From JAWPMV01 sp038527215 (GTDB lineage Bacteria > Bacteroidota > Bacteroidia > J057), in contig JBCBGC010000085.1 in NCBI GenBank assembly GCA_038527215.1, positions 1 to 34,282 on the forward strand: DNA of 34,282 bases, written 5' to 3'. Under the pieces are notes generated by a model. That model was given only the letters and a program-made list of their open reading frames with translations, was not told the origin of the DNA and searched no databases. Position 1 is the first letter of the stretch. Each line of letters starts with the position of its first letter. This document shows positions 14,403-22,804 of this stretch, in pieces. The translations under genes and the position numbers were made by a program.

Positions 14403-15452
14403 ATGAAAACCTTCTTTTTTCTGTTCCTGGCGCTGTTATCTGTTCGTGCAGGCCTGGCCCAGCCCACAGCCCAGGACATCCTCTTGGAACTGACCCCTCA
14501 ACTCAATACAGATACCTACCCCAAGATCGACGGCATCCTGGTAAAAGTGGGGGACGAAATGATCCTGGAAGCCTATCTCAATAACTTTGGTAAGGATAGC
14601 TTGCACGATACCCGTTCTGCCTTTAAGTCCATTACCAGTTTGCTGACGGGAATAGCCATCGATCAGGAACTGTTGAGCCTGACGGATAGTCTCGGCTGGT
14701 TTTTTCCTGAACTGAAGGGGAAGCCCCAGGCTCGGATTAGGGTCATGGATTTGCTGGCCATGAAATCCGGGCTGAACTGTGAGGAGTTCTATGGCATCGG
14801 GCCGGATTGCGAGACGGAAATGTGGGATACGGAAGATTGGATTGCCTATTGCCTGGCCGTGGAGGTTAAAGATGCGCCGGGCATGAATTGGGCTTATACT
14901 TCGATTGAACCCATGCTGTTGGGAGAAGTGATTGCCCGGGCCAGTGGAAAATCCATCATGGAGTTTGCCCGGCAATATCTATTCGAACCGCTGGACATCA
15001 CCCAATACCGCTGGACCCTCAGTCCCAAAGAACGCGGTATGACCGCAGGCTCTTTTTACATGCGCCCGCTAGACATGATGAAAATCATCCAACTGGTCAA
15101 GCAGGAAGGGAACTGGCAAGGGAAACAAATTGTAAGCAAAACTTGGCTCAAAAAATCCACCACCTGCAATACCGATATTGATTTTTCTTTTGTCCGCTAT
15201 TCCCGCATGAAAAATGCCCAATACAGCAGTGCCAACTATGGCTATTATTGGTATCGAGAGGTGCTGAGATACGAAGGCATCGAAACAGAAGTGCTGTTTG
15301 CTTCCGGCAATGGTGGTCAGTACATGATGCACATACCGGATTATGATGCACTGGTGGTCTTTACGGGCAGCAATTATGGGAACTGGCGCAATAAACTGCC
15401 TTTTGAGATTCTGTTGAAATATGTGATTCCGTTTGTGGATGCGAGTAAGTAA
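14403..15452 (+). CDS. Secreted serine hydrolase of the class C beta-lactamase/DD-peptidase superfamily
   Basis: 349 residues from the ATG at 14403, chosen because it begins a signal peptide (MKTFFFLFLALLSVRAGLAQ). The serine motif S72-A-F-K75 in TRSAFKSITSLLTG is the SxxK nucleophile. The tyrosine motif is Y165-T-S rather than Tyr-x-Asn. The third motif appears as FASGNGGQYMMHIP, as in many esterase-like members. The protein is likely periplasmic. Members include beta-lactamases, D,D-peptidases and esterases; the altered second motif argues against a classical beta-lactamase. It is divergent from the methyltransferase operon and converges with the gene ending at 15461 (8 bp apart). Confidence 0.9.
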   Translation: MKTFFFLFLALLSVRAGLAQPTAQDILLELTPQLNTDTYPKIDGILVKVGDEMILEAYLNNFGKDSLHDTRSAFKSITSLLTGIAIDQELLSLTDSLGWFFPELKGKPQARIRVMDLLAMKSGLNCEEFYGIGPDCETEMWDTEDWIAYCLAVEVKDAPGMNWAYTSIEPMLLGEVIARASGKSIMEFARQYLFEPLDITQYRWTLSPKERGMTAGSFYMRPLDMMKIIQLVKQEGNWQGKQIVSKTWLKKSTTCNTDIDFSFVRYSRMKNAQYSSANYGYYWYREVLRYEGIETEVLFASGNGGQYMMHIPDYDALVVFTGSNYGNWRNKLPFEILLKYVIPFVDASK

Positions 15453-15460
15453 AAAACGGT

Positions 15461-16120
15461 TCAGGTATAAGGCGGATATCCGTGTGGTTTCGGGTCTGTG
15501 GGGGAGGTATATCGCAGTAAATCCACCAGAGCCTTGGAGAACTTCCGAAGGCTCCGCTTCTTGATGTACCAGAAGACCAATTGAAAGGTAGGGATGATCA
15601 AGAGGAAGGCATTCAAAATAGAAAAGGTACCATTGTTTACCGTGAACCAGAAAAAGAACAGGCTGCATATACTGATCAGAAACCAATCAATAAAGCCTCT
15701 TAAGGTAATGGCCTGAATGGTCAGGTCTACTGAAATACCCTGTAAGGCTGGCTTGATCTTCCCTTTGGCCCGTACATTATACCCAGAATGAATGACGTGG
15801 TATCTTGAGAACAAATTATCCCCAATCATCTCATCACTGATGCCTATTCTACGCCGCCATTGTACAAATTTATTTGCCTTGCGGTTACGTTTTTTCACCT
15901 TGCGTACATAAGCTGCCGCTTTATCTGCACTTTTCGGATTAAGGCGGAGCCAGAAAGTCGGCGGTGAGAGCTCGCCTTCGAAAGGAGCGTGATAATTCTG
16001 GCTCATGATAGCCCGTTTTTCCGCGTCTAAGGGATAGGTAAGGTGCTCCAGCACCTTCACAAATTCTTCTTCGGAATAGGGAAGCGAAAGATGATGGGTT
16101 TCATGGAGGCTGATATTCAT
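15461..16120 (-). CDS. Membrane protein of unknown function (two adjacent helices)
   Basis: 219 residues. About 140 soluble residues rich in Lys and Arg (KKRNRKANKFVQWRRR) are followed by two predicted membrane helices (FLISICSLFFFWFTV, ILNAFLLIIPTFQLVFWYI) and a short basic C-terminal tail. No signal peptide and no recognised domain. The soluble part begins with NISLHETHHLSLPYSEEEFV, a mixed pattern that could be a small alpha/beta domain. It is convergent with the serine hydrolase gene and divergent from the membrane protein gene at 16313. Confidence 0.7.
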   Translation of the reverse strand: MNISLHETHHLSLPYSEEEFVKVLEHLTYPLDAEKRAIMSQNYHAPFEGELSPPTFWLRLNPKSADKAAAYVRKVKKRNRKANKFVQWRRRIGISDEMIGDNLFSRYHVIHSGYNVRAKGKIKPALQGISVDLTIQAITLRGFIDWFLISICSLFFFWFTVNNGTFSILNAFLLIIPTFQLVFWYIKKRSLRKFSKALVDLLRYTSPTDPKPHGYPPYT

Positions 16121-16312
16121 GCGAAATGGAAATGGATCATGCTTTTCAATAAAGATAGGATAAACGGGGATTTCGTTGGAAAAATCCGCGAAGTACCGGC
16201 TCGACAGATTTCACCCATTTTCTGGTTTTTTCGGTAAAAAATCGCCCCCACCCGTCTTTCTGTAGAAGCAGAGAAAAATTCCTATCTTTCTATTATCACA
16301 ACTCCGACCTCT

Positions 16313-17029
16313 ATGGAACGCTACGCTAGCCTACACCGCTGGATGATCATCCCTTTTGTGATTATCCAGGCGGGTATTTTTCGCTATTACTGGCCTGACT
16401 TTACGACCCAAAGCTGGGAAATCCATGTCCACTACTGGCTGGTGACGGCCTGGTACAGCTGGCTGATTCTGCAACCTTATTTAATCTCCCAGAAAAAAAT
16501 AGACAAGCATCGCACCATGGGCATGATCGGCCTCGTGCTGGCCGGAGGTTTTTTATTTACGGCTTTTAGCCTGCTGGATATCCCCCTCAAAATCATCGAA
16601 AATTTTGATCCAGCTAAGGTGCCTGTGCCGGTGAGCTTTTACTATGGAACCCTGGTTACGGAAGCTATTCTCACGATGACCGTAGCCTATGCTATCTACC
16701 AAGCCGTCCGCCATCGCAAAAATATGTCCGAACATGCCTGGTGGTTGATTTGTACGGCTTTCTATATGATAGGACCTGCCTTGGGGCGGGGCATGATCGT
16801 GTTCTGGCGAGCTGTCTTGCCGCCGGAAAGTCTGAGTCCGGTCTATCCCCTGCTTAGCACGGAACTGATTTACATTCCGCTCTTTCTGCTATTTGCCCGA
16901 AAGTTCGGTAGCTTCCGACATCCAGCGACCGTCATAGGCTTGCTGCTGGTGGTCTTGCGCTTTCTGCGCTTTCCTATCGGTTCGATAGAGTGGGTGCAGC
17001 AATTGTTGGAGATGGTGATTAAGTATTAA
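16313..17029 (+). CDS. Multi-pass membrane protein, family not recognised
   Basis: 238 residues with about seven hydrophobic helices and short loops. It carries several conserved-looking polar residues inside helices: LHRWMIIPFVIIQ, WEIHVHYWLVTAW, and KIDKHRTMGMIGLVLAGG (the HRTMG segment recalls DUF2306-like or heme-linked membrane proteins, where His binds a cofactor). This is only a resemblance. An imperfect -7 element TATCTTTC lies at 16283-16290, 23 bp before the ATG. It is followed after 75 bp by another membrane protein on the same strand. Confidence 0.7.
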   Translation: MERYASLHRWMIIPFVIIQAGIFRYYWPDFTTQSWEIHVHYWLVTAWYSWLILQPYLISQKKIDKHRTMGMIGLVLAGGFLFTAFSLLDIPLKIIENFDPAKVPVPVSFYYGTLVTEAILTMTVAYAIYQAVRHRKNMSEHAWWLICTAFYMIGPALGRGMIVFWRAVLPPESLSPVYPLLSTELIYIPLFLLFARKFGSFRHPATVIGLLLVVLRFLRFPIGSIEWVQQLLEMVIKY

Positions 17030-17104
17030 CTCAAAGGCTGACCGGAAAGCCTCCCCTCCGACTAAATTTTTGTATCATCAGCTTATTACCAAATTCCTTT
17101 TGCC

Positions 17105-17656
17105 ATGGATGATCTTGCCAAACAAATGGAGCATCGGCATTATAAAGCCTCTGCCTTACCGATTTTTCAAGAACCCGGTTCCTCCGACCGTGAATTTGAG
17201 ATTGCCCGTCAGCTTTACGGAGAAATCAATACCAATTACCGTCATCTGGCGGATGTGCGCTTCAAATTGCTGGGCCTGGTCCCAGCCTTATCGGTTCTGG
17301 CCTGGACGGGCTTGTTTACGTCCTTAGCGCCTACCAGCATTAGTCTGGCTGCCGCGGGCCTGATCATTTCCATGCTGGGCTGGGTGATTACTTATGGCAT
17401 CCGGGTGTATGACCAGCGCAACGAACAACTCTATAACGATCTGATTAGCCGGGGGCGAAGAATCGAAGATGAGTGGGGCATCCATACTGGAATTTTCCGT
17501 GGTAGGAGGACCCCGCATAAGAAAGACTTTCTCGAACGGGTCGTCAATCATGGTCTTGGCTTGAAGCTGATTTACGGTAGCGTCTTTCGAGGCTGGTTTT
17601 TGGTGATTCTTTGGTTCCTGGGAAATCTGGCTTACCAACTCATCTATTTTCAGTAG
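17105..17656 (+). CDS. Small membrane protein, SLATT-like topology (tentative)
   Basis: 183 residues. An N-terminal soluble helix precedes ADVRFKLLGLVPALSVLAWTG, then a helical hairpin in the membrane (about residues 58-100), then the strongly polar block VYDQRNEQLYNDLISRGRRI, and a last hydrophobic helix near the C-terminus (GWFLVILWFLGNLAYQL). The paired-helix-plus-cytosolic-helix layout resembles SLATT-type proteins, which in other systems are effectors coupled to nucleotide signals. No sensor, cyclase or nuclease gene is adjacent, so a defence role is not supported. Confidence 0.6.
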   Translation: MDDLAKQMEHRHYKASALPIFQEPGSSDREFEIARQLYGEINTNYRHLADVRFKLLGLVPALSVLAWTGLFTSLAPTSISLAAAGLIISMLGWVITYGIRVYDQRNEQLYNDLISRGRRIEDEWGIHTGIFRGRRTPHKKDFLERVVNHGLGLKLIYGSVFRGWFLVILWFLGNLAYQLIYFQ

Positions 17657-17670
17657 GCAAAAGCGGTCCT

Positions 17671-18795
17671 CTACATAAAGCTCAAGCCCCAACCCAATAA
17701 GGCGCCGCCCAGGACGATCCAGGCGCTGTGCACCTTTTTCAAGCCAAAGACCACGGCTACGCTCAGGATGCCGATCAGGGCGGTGCGCCAGTCGGTCAGG
17801 CTTTCGCGCCCCATCTCAAAGCAAACGGCGATGATCACCGCTACCGCCGCAATATTGACCGCGTCAAGGAAGGCGGAGAGCACGGGCGACTTGCGCAGGC
17901 GCGGGATCAGCGGATTCAAAATGCCGACAAACAGAAAGGAAGGCAAAAAGATGCCCACCGTCGCGGCGATGGCTCCCCAAAAGCCGTTGAGCTGCCAGCC
18001 GATAAAGGTCGCGGTGGACAGCACCGGGCCGGGCGTAAACTGCCCCACGGCCACCGCATCAATCAGGGCTTGCCGGGTGAGCACGCCCGTACTGACCAAC
18101 TCTGCATCCAAATAAGCGAAGAGCACATAGCCACTGCCAAACAACAACGCCCCTACTTTGAGGAAGCTAAGCAAGATCGCCAGGGTACTTTTGGAGGTAA
18201 TGGACCAGCTACCTCCGAGGAATAATAGCGGGAGCACCATGGGAGCGGCGGGCCGCATTTTTTTTATATAAAACCACAATACCCCGACCAGTCCAAAGGC
18301 AAACAAAGCCGCGATCTCATTTACGCCCAGCAGGCAGACGATGAGGGTGAGGACGCCGATTATACCTAATTCAACGTTTTTGAGGGCCTTTTTGCCGAGG
18401 CGATAGACGGCAGATAAGATGATGGCGATCACCGCGGGTTTGATGCCGTAGAGGAAGGGCTCGACTTGCGGCAGAGTGCCGTAGGTTTGATAGAGCCAGG
18501 CCAGGATCATGGTGATGACCACCGCAGGAAAAATAAAGGTCATCCCCGCCACAAATAGGCCCGCCCAACCGGCTCTTTCGTAGCCGCAGTGCATGGTCAT
18601 CTCGGTTGAGTTGGGGCCGGGAATGAGGTTGGTGGCGCCGATTAGGTCGAGAAAATGCTGATCGCTGACCCATTTACGTTTGCGGACCACTTCATCTTCC
18701 ATCATGGCGATGTGGGCGGCGGGACCACCAAAGGCAATGCTCCCCAGTTTGAAAAATAAACGGGCGGTTTCTTTGAGCGCCTGTGATTTGGACAT
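17671..18795 (-). CDS. chrA: ChrA-family chromate transporter
   Basis: 374 residues made of two homologous halves, the long-chain CHR form. The first half starts LFFKLGSIAFGGPAAHIAMM and continues DLIGATNLIPGPNSTEMTMH; the second has FLKVGALLFGSGYVLFAYLD and AVAVGQFTPGPVLSTATFIG. The paired FGGP and PGP motifs are diagnostic of CHR proteins. About ten membrane helices are visible. Known members export chromate, exchanging it or using the proton motive force; many homologues have untested substrates. The gene lies 12 bp after the crotonase gene on the same strand, and no chromate-responsive regulator (ChrB) is near. Confidence 0.93.
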   Translation of the reverse strand: MSKSQALKETARLFFKLGSIAFGGPAAHIAMMEDEVVRKRKWVSDQHFLDLIGATNLIPGPNSTEMTMHCGYERAGWAGLFVAGMTFIFPAVVITMILAWLYQTYGTLPQVEPFLYGIKPAVIAIILSAVYRLGKKALKNVELGIIGVLTLIVCLLGVNEIAALFAFGLVGVLWFYIKKMRPAAPMVLPLLFLGGSWSITSKSTLAILLSFLKVGALLFGSGYVLFAYLDAELVSTGVLTRQALIDAVAVGQFTPGPVLSTATFIGWQLNGFWGAIAATVGIFLPSFLFVGILNPLIPRLRKSPVLSAFLDAVNIAAVAVIIAVCFEMGRESLTDWRTALIGILSVAVVFGLKKVHSAWIVLGGALLGWGLSFM

Positions 18796-18807
18796 GTGGT
18801 TGATGGG

Positions 18808-19644
18808 TTAGTCGCGTACAATACCGGGGGTTTTGTTGGGGCCCGCCTGGCGGTCGGGATGTTCCCGCTCATTGAACTGGCGGAGCCCTTCTCGTGTTTC
18901 GGGTTTGACGTAGGAATCAATAAATATTTCGGCTTCGATGCGCAGGCCTTCTTTGAGGGATTCGCCAAAGCCCCGATAAGCAGCTTCCTTGTCGGTGCGC
19001 ATAGCGGGCTGGGGGAGGGTGCAGAGGAATTGGGCCAGTTCCAGGGCCCGGGAAAGAGACTGGCCGGAAGGCACGACTTCATTGGCCAGACCGATGCGAT
19101 GGGCTTCCTGGGCGTCGATCACTTTGCCCGTGAGGATGAGTTCCATGGCGTGCCCCATGCCCACGATGCGCGGCAAGCGTTGGGTGCCGCCATCGCCCAA
19201 GCCTACGTTCCAGCGACGACAGGTCACCCCAAAGGAAGCATGCGCCTCGGCGATGCGCATGTCCGCGAAGCAAGCCCATTCCAGGCCACCCGCATAGGCT
19301 ACGCCATTGACCGCGGCCAGGATGGGTTTGTAGATGTCGGTCCAGCGGGTAGGGCCGAGCAACCCATCGACTTTGCCCTCGCGATGGGCTTGCAAGCCTG
19401 CTTCATCCGGCAAGCCAAATTCCCCATTAAACTGAGCTTTGAGGTCGCCCCCACTGCAAAAGGCCTTTTCTCCGGCTCCGGTTATGACAGCCACCTTGAG
19501 GTCGGGACTTTCTTTGAAATGGCGCCAGGCATGGACTAGCTCTTCATGGGTGCGTGGCCCGACACAGTTCATGACTTCGGGGCGGTTGAAGGTGAAAATG
19601 GCGATTTCGCCTTGCTGTTCGTAGCGGATTTCGCGGTATTCCAT
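18808..19644 (-). CDS. Crotonase / enoyl-CoA hydratase family protein
   Basis: 278 residues with the crotonase fold: oxyanion segment AFCSGGDLKAQF (61-72), AAVNGVAYAGGLEWACFADMRIA and GGTQRLPRIVGMGHAMELIL. The canonical FGxPE catalytic glutamate region reads FGVTCRRWNVGLGDGG (138-153), so the first catalytic Glu of enoyl-CoA hydratase is missing. This FGVxCRRW variant recurs in a distinct crotonase subgroup whose reaction I cannot state. The product should still bind an acyl-CoA thioester. It is encoded 12 bp upstream of chrA. A hairpin with a T-run lies 15-41 bp before its start (19659-19685). Confidence 0.88.
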   Translation of the reverse strand: MEYREIRYEQQGEIAIFTFNRPEVMNCVGPRTHEELVHAWRHFKESPDLKVAVITGAGEKAFCSGGDLKAQFNGEFGLPDEAGLQAHREGKVDGLLGPTRWTDIYKPILAAVNGVAYAGGLEWACFADMRIAEAHASFGVTCRRWNVGLGDGGTQRLPRIVGMGHAMELILTGKVIDAQEAHRIGLANEVVPSGQSLSRALELAQFLCTLPQPAMRTDKEAAYRGFGESLKEGLRIEAEIFIDSYVKPETREGLRQFNEREHPDRQAGPNKTPGIVRD

Positions 19645-19658
19645 GTAGTGGTGGATGT

Positions 19659-19685
19659 AAAAAAGGCAGGCCGACCGGCCTGCCT
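19659..19685 (-). terminator. Terminator-like hairpin in the crotonase leader
   Basis: AGGCAGGCCG (19664-19673) pairs with CGGCCTGCCT (19676-19685), about nine usable base pairs with a tiny loop. On the minus strand it is followed by TTTTTT, ending 15 bp upstream of the crotonase ATG. The only neighbour upstream is divergent, so it would act on crotonase transcripts themselves, as an attenuator or as insulation. Confidence 0.6.
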
Positions 19686-19835
19686 GGAAGATACATTTTT
19701 TGTGGGGGATTTGACGATTGAAACCTATGCGTCAAATCCATTCCGATTTTCATGTAACCTGCGTGATATTTCCGCTGGGTAAATTTCTAGTAAGTTCAGG
19801 CTGAGAATTCATTTTACCACTTTCTAGTACATACG

Positions 19836-20855
19836 ATGCTAAAGGAACCGACACCGGAAGGGGCCTTGTATGCCCATATTGAACATCTGCTCATCGAGGC
19901 CAGGAGTGAAGTGGTACGGCAGGTAAATCGAACCATGGTTTGGACGTATTTCCAAATTGGAAAAGGGATAGTGGAATTTGAGCAAGAGGGATTCGCGCGC
20001 GCCAGCTATGGAAAGGGGGTGTTGAAGCATATCTCACAAAAACTCACCGCCCAGTTTGGAAGAGGGTTTTCGGTAGATAACCTGGAAAACATGCGAAGAT
20101 ATTTTCTGGCTTACGCAAAATCCGAGACAGTGTCTCGGAAATTCAACCCGGAGGATTTTCGTCTGAGTTGGTCTCATTACCTGCGTCTGGTTCGCATTAA
20201 GGATGTAGCCGAAAGGAGATTTTACGAGCTTGAGGCTATCCAGAATAACTGGAGCCTGCGAGAGTTGCGGCGGCAATGTGATAGCGCACTGTATCATCGC
20301 CTGGCGCTCAGCCGGGATCAGGAAGGAGTAAAAGCCCTGGCCAAGGAGGGCCAGGTGATTGAGCGACCAGAGGACGCGCTAAAAGACCCTTACATTCTCG
20401 AATTTATTGGCTTGCCAGATACTCCTCACTTTTCTGAGTCTGACCTAGAGCAACGCCTCATTGACAGATTGGAGGCATTTCTTCTCGAGTTGGGGAAAGG
20501 CTTCACTTTTGTAGCTCGGCAGAAAAAGATCACCTTTGACGAAAAGCATTTTAAGATAGATTTAGTTTTTTACAACCGGCTGTTGCGTGCTTTCGTCTTG
20601 GTCGATCTGAAGATTGGAGAACTTAAGCATCAGGATCTGGGGCAAATACAGATGTATGTCAACTATTATGATCGGTTCGTCAAGTTAGATGACGAAAACC
20701 CCACCATCGGGATGATCTTATGTCAAGATAAGAGCGACGCCCTGGTTGAAATAACCCTGCCAAAGGATAATGACCAGATTTTCGCCAGCAAGTACCAGAT
20801 GGTCTTACCGAGCAAAGATGAATTAGAAAGGTGGTTAAAAGAAGCCGCTCGATAG
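19836..20855 (+). CDS. YhcG-type PDDEXK nuclease domain protein (DUF1016)
   Basis: 339 residues. The N-terminal DUF1016 helical domain (about 8-165) has VWTYFQIGKGIVEFEQEG, GFSVDNLENMRRYF and LSWSHYLRLVRI. The C-terminal PD-(D/E)xK nuclease domain (about 180-335) has Glu205, FKIDLVFYNRLL with Asp242, and Asp257-Leu-Lys259 in LVDLKIGELKHQDLGQIQMY, so the catalytic set looks intact. YhcG proteins are linked by gene context to mobile elements and restriction loci, but their cellular role is not settled. No methylase, integrase or transposase lies beside it. Its stop is 4 bp from the convergent TetR gene. The isolated position suggests acquisition by transfer (inference). Confidence 0.93.
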   Translation: MLKEPTPEGALYAHIEHLLIEARSEVVRQVNRTMVWTYFQIGKGIVEFEQEGFARASYGKGVLKHISQKLTAQFGRGFSVDNLENMRRYFLAYAKSETVSRKFNPEDFRLSWSHYLRLVRIKDVAERRFYELEAIQNNWSLRELRRQCDSALYHRLALSRDQEGVKALAKEGQVIERPEDALKDPYILEFIGLPDTPHFSESDLEQRLIDRLEAFLLELGKGFTFVARQKKITFDEKHFKIDLVFYNRLLRAFVLVDLKIGELKHQDLGQIQMYVNYYDRFVKLDDENPTIGMILCQDKSDALVEITLPKDNDQIFASKYQMVLPSKDELERWLKEAAR

Positions 20856-20859
20856 GTCC

Positions 20860-21381
20860 TCAGACCCCATACTTTTCCTTCAAATATGCATGCAGCGGTT
20901 CTTGGCTGGCTTTGCCATCGCGCAGAATTCCGATGAAGATGCTGTCGACGATTTGGGCAAAAAACTGGGCTTCTAAAGTGGGTTTGTCAAACCCTAGCCC
21001 CTCGAAAATCTGGGTGAGCTTTTCCATCATGGGCCGCATTTTTTCATGCTTATTGTATTCGGCCTCCCACTTGAGTTTATATTGGAGCTTCCAGAAATCA
21101 TATTCTGATTCCTCCATCTCAAAAGGCATGTCTATCACGATGGCCAGGGCAGTCCGGGGGTTTTCTTCCTGTAGGATCGGAGCGACTACCTCCTGCAATC
21201 TCCTCTCTGCTTCCTGCATATTGGCATCCAGCAAGCCTTTCTTGTTTTCAAAGTGGCGAAAGATTAGTCCTTCAGATACGCCCGCTTTCCGGGCGATCTT
21301 GCTGGTAGATACGGCGTTGTACCCCTCATTGGCAAACAATTCTAAGGCTGCCTCCAGTATGTTGCGCTGCTTTACCGTCAC
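20860..21381 (-). CDS. TetR/AcrR-family transcriptional regulator
   Basis: 173 residues from a GTG at 21381; an in-frame stop lies 15 bp upstream and no earlier ATG exists. The N-terminal helix-turn-helix is clear: ILEAALELFANEGYNAVSTS, KIARKAGVSEGLIFRHFENK, residues about 8-50. The C-terminal ligand-binding part (about 60-173) has no assignable effector. It lies 78 bp downstream of the thioesterase gene on the same strand and could be in its transcript; fatty-acid or acyl-CoA responses are common in the family but not shown here. Confidence 0.92.
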   Translation of the reverse strand: MTVKQRNILEAALELFANEGYNAVSTSKIARKAGVSEGLIFRHFENKKGLLDANMQEAERRLQEVVAPILQEENPRTALAIVIDMPFEMEESEYDFWKLQYKLKWEAEYNKHEKMRPMMEKLTQIFEGLGFDKPTLEAQFFAQIVDSIFIGILRDGKASQEPLHAYLKEKYGV

Positions 21382-21459
21382 CGTGTTGTTGGTTTATGGA
21401 TGAAAGATTCCCTTTTTCAAAGGTAAAGATTAATCATAGCGAGATCAATATACGTGCCA

Positions 21460-21885
21460 TTAGCCTTCCAGTTCCTTGACGGCTGCTATCCATGCCGCTG
21501 GCAGGGGCGCTTTGCGCAGCGTGCCGTAATCATAGGGCACAATGATCTGCTTACTCAAAGCTGCGATCCGATGATGGCGCTTGGAAAAGATCCCGCTCTC
21601 CATTATAAAACGATCTTCCTCGATTTCGGTTACCCTGACGCCCACCACCGCGGTATCGGGATAGGTCATCGGAAACATATACTTGCAGTCCTGCCACCCC
21701 AGAATCGGTCCAATATCGGCTGGCGAAAAAGTGGTATCCAGCTTCATTTTTTCAAAATACCGGATCCGGCCGGACTCGGCCCAGCGCAGGTAGATCAGGT
21801 TGTTGACGTGGCGGGCTGCGTCCATATCTCCCCAGTGGACGGGAAATTCAGTGGTGAAACGGAAATCGCTGAGGGCTATTTTCAT
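21460..21885 (-). CDS. Acyl-CoA thioesterase, hotdog fold (4HBT/YbgC type)
   Basis: 141 residues, the usual length for a single hotdog domain. The catalytic helix motif WGDMDAARHVNNLIYLRWAE (18-37) is the WGDxDxxxHVNNxxY pattern, with Asp22 as the likely catalytic residue. Hydrolyses acyl-CoA thioesters; chain length cannot be predicted. It starts at the ATG at 21885, 45 bp after the M28 peptidase stop, and is followed by the TetR gene. Membership of an acyl-CoA regulon with that regulator is plausible but only contextual. Confidence 0.92.
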   Translation of the reverse strand: MKIALSDFRFTTEFPVHWGDMDAARHVNNLIYLRWAESGRIRYFEKMKLDTTFSPADIGPILGWQDCKYMFPMTYPDTAVVGVRVTEIEEDRFIMESGIFSKRHHRIAALSKQIIVPYDYGTLRKAPLPAAWIAAVKELEG

Positions 21886-21930
21886 GTATCTTTTTCTTTT
21901 TAGGCTTCGAATTTCGCAAGCCGTTTGGGC

Positions 21931-22794
21931 TTATCCTAGTCCGATCACCGCTTTATAGGCCGCATTGACTACTTCGGTCATTTTATCAAAATCCAGGGTG
22001 TCAATGGTATCGGTTTTTTGATGATAATGAGGATTTCGGACAAAAGAGGTATCGTTGATCATGAGGGCTGGATAGCCAAAGTTCCAGTAATTCATTTGGT
22101 CAGATAAGCCGGCCAGACTGTTCGCCTCGGGAAAATGGATCACTTGTACATCAATGCCGGCATCCTCGGCCATCAACTGGTGCACCCGCTGATTAAAGGC
22201 CAGGTACTCCGCAATGCCAACCACGATAATGAAGTTGGCCACACTGGGGTAGTAGGGCGCCAATTCTGGAATGGGAAAGGGCTGAGAACCGGGCTCGTCT
22301 GAGAAATAACCAATCATTTCATAGCAGATCATGCCAATGAGCTCGGCTCCATCATCGGCCAGGGATTTGGCATGCACATAGCTGCCCATGTGTTCGGTTC
22401 CGAAGTAAGGCGGTTCTTCCAGGCAATAAGCCACAAAGTCAATCCGATAATCCAGCTCGGGCTGTGCTTCAAACACCATCCTGGCCGTTTCCATCAGGCC
22501 GGCTACGGCACTGGCGTTGTCGTCAGCTCCGGGTTGGTCTCCGCATACGTCGTAGTGGGCACCTACCACCAGTCTTTTGGTTTTGTGGGGCTGATAAGAG
22601 GCGATGATATTCTGATAGGGGTTGCCCGCTACCACCCAATCCTGGCTTTGGGGTTCGACGCCCATGTCCTGAAAATGCCCGGAGATATAATCGGCCACCT
22701 TTTTCAGAGAAGTAAGGTGTAGGTAACTACGAGCGGGTTGAAGCGCCGTCAGAAATTCAACGTGCGCATATAAGGTGCTTTTGGTGGCTTTCAT
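21931..22794 (-). CDS. M28-family zinc aminopeptidase
   Basis: 287 residues from the ATG at 22794; a longer reading would overlap the upstream kinase gene. Zinc site residues are visible in order: His80 and Asp82 in VVGAHYDVCG, bridging Asp91 in GADDNASAVAGLMETAR, and the catalytic Glu pair 126-127 in LEEPPYFGTEHMGS. A further Asp and the terminal His in NPHYHQKTDTIDTLDF complete the di-zinc set. Such enzymes release N-terminal amino acids, or act as glutaminyl cyclases. No signal peptide is evident, so it is probably cytoplasmic. It follows the P-loop kinase gene after 10 bp. Confidence 0.92.
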   Translation of the reverse strand: MKATKSTLYAHVEFLTALQPARSYLHLTSLKKVADYISGHFQDMGVEPQSQDWVVAGNPYQNIIASYQPHKTKRLVVGAHYDVCGDQPGADDNASAVAGLMETARMVFEAQPELDYRIDFVAYCLEEPPYFGTEHMGSYVHAKSLADDGAELIGMICYEMIGYFSDEPGSQPFPIPELAPYYPSVANFIIVVGIAEYLAFNQRVHQLMAEDAGIDVQVIHFPEANSLAGLSDQMNYWNFGYPALMINDTSFVRNPHYHQKTDTIDTLDFDKMTEVVNAAYKAVIGLG

Positions 22795-22804
22795 GTTCGC
22801 GGTG

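Noticed and set aside
15069..15686. 205-residue minus-strand frame
   Set aside because: Antisense to the serine hydrolase and overlapping the 219-residue membrane protein gene; no motif.
17105..17656. SLATT-type defence effector
   Set aside because: Only topology resembles SLATT; no nucleotide cyclase or other defence partner is nearby, so no defence claim is made.
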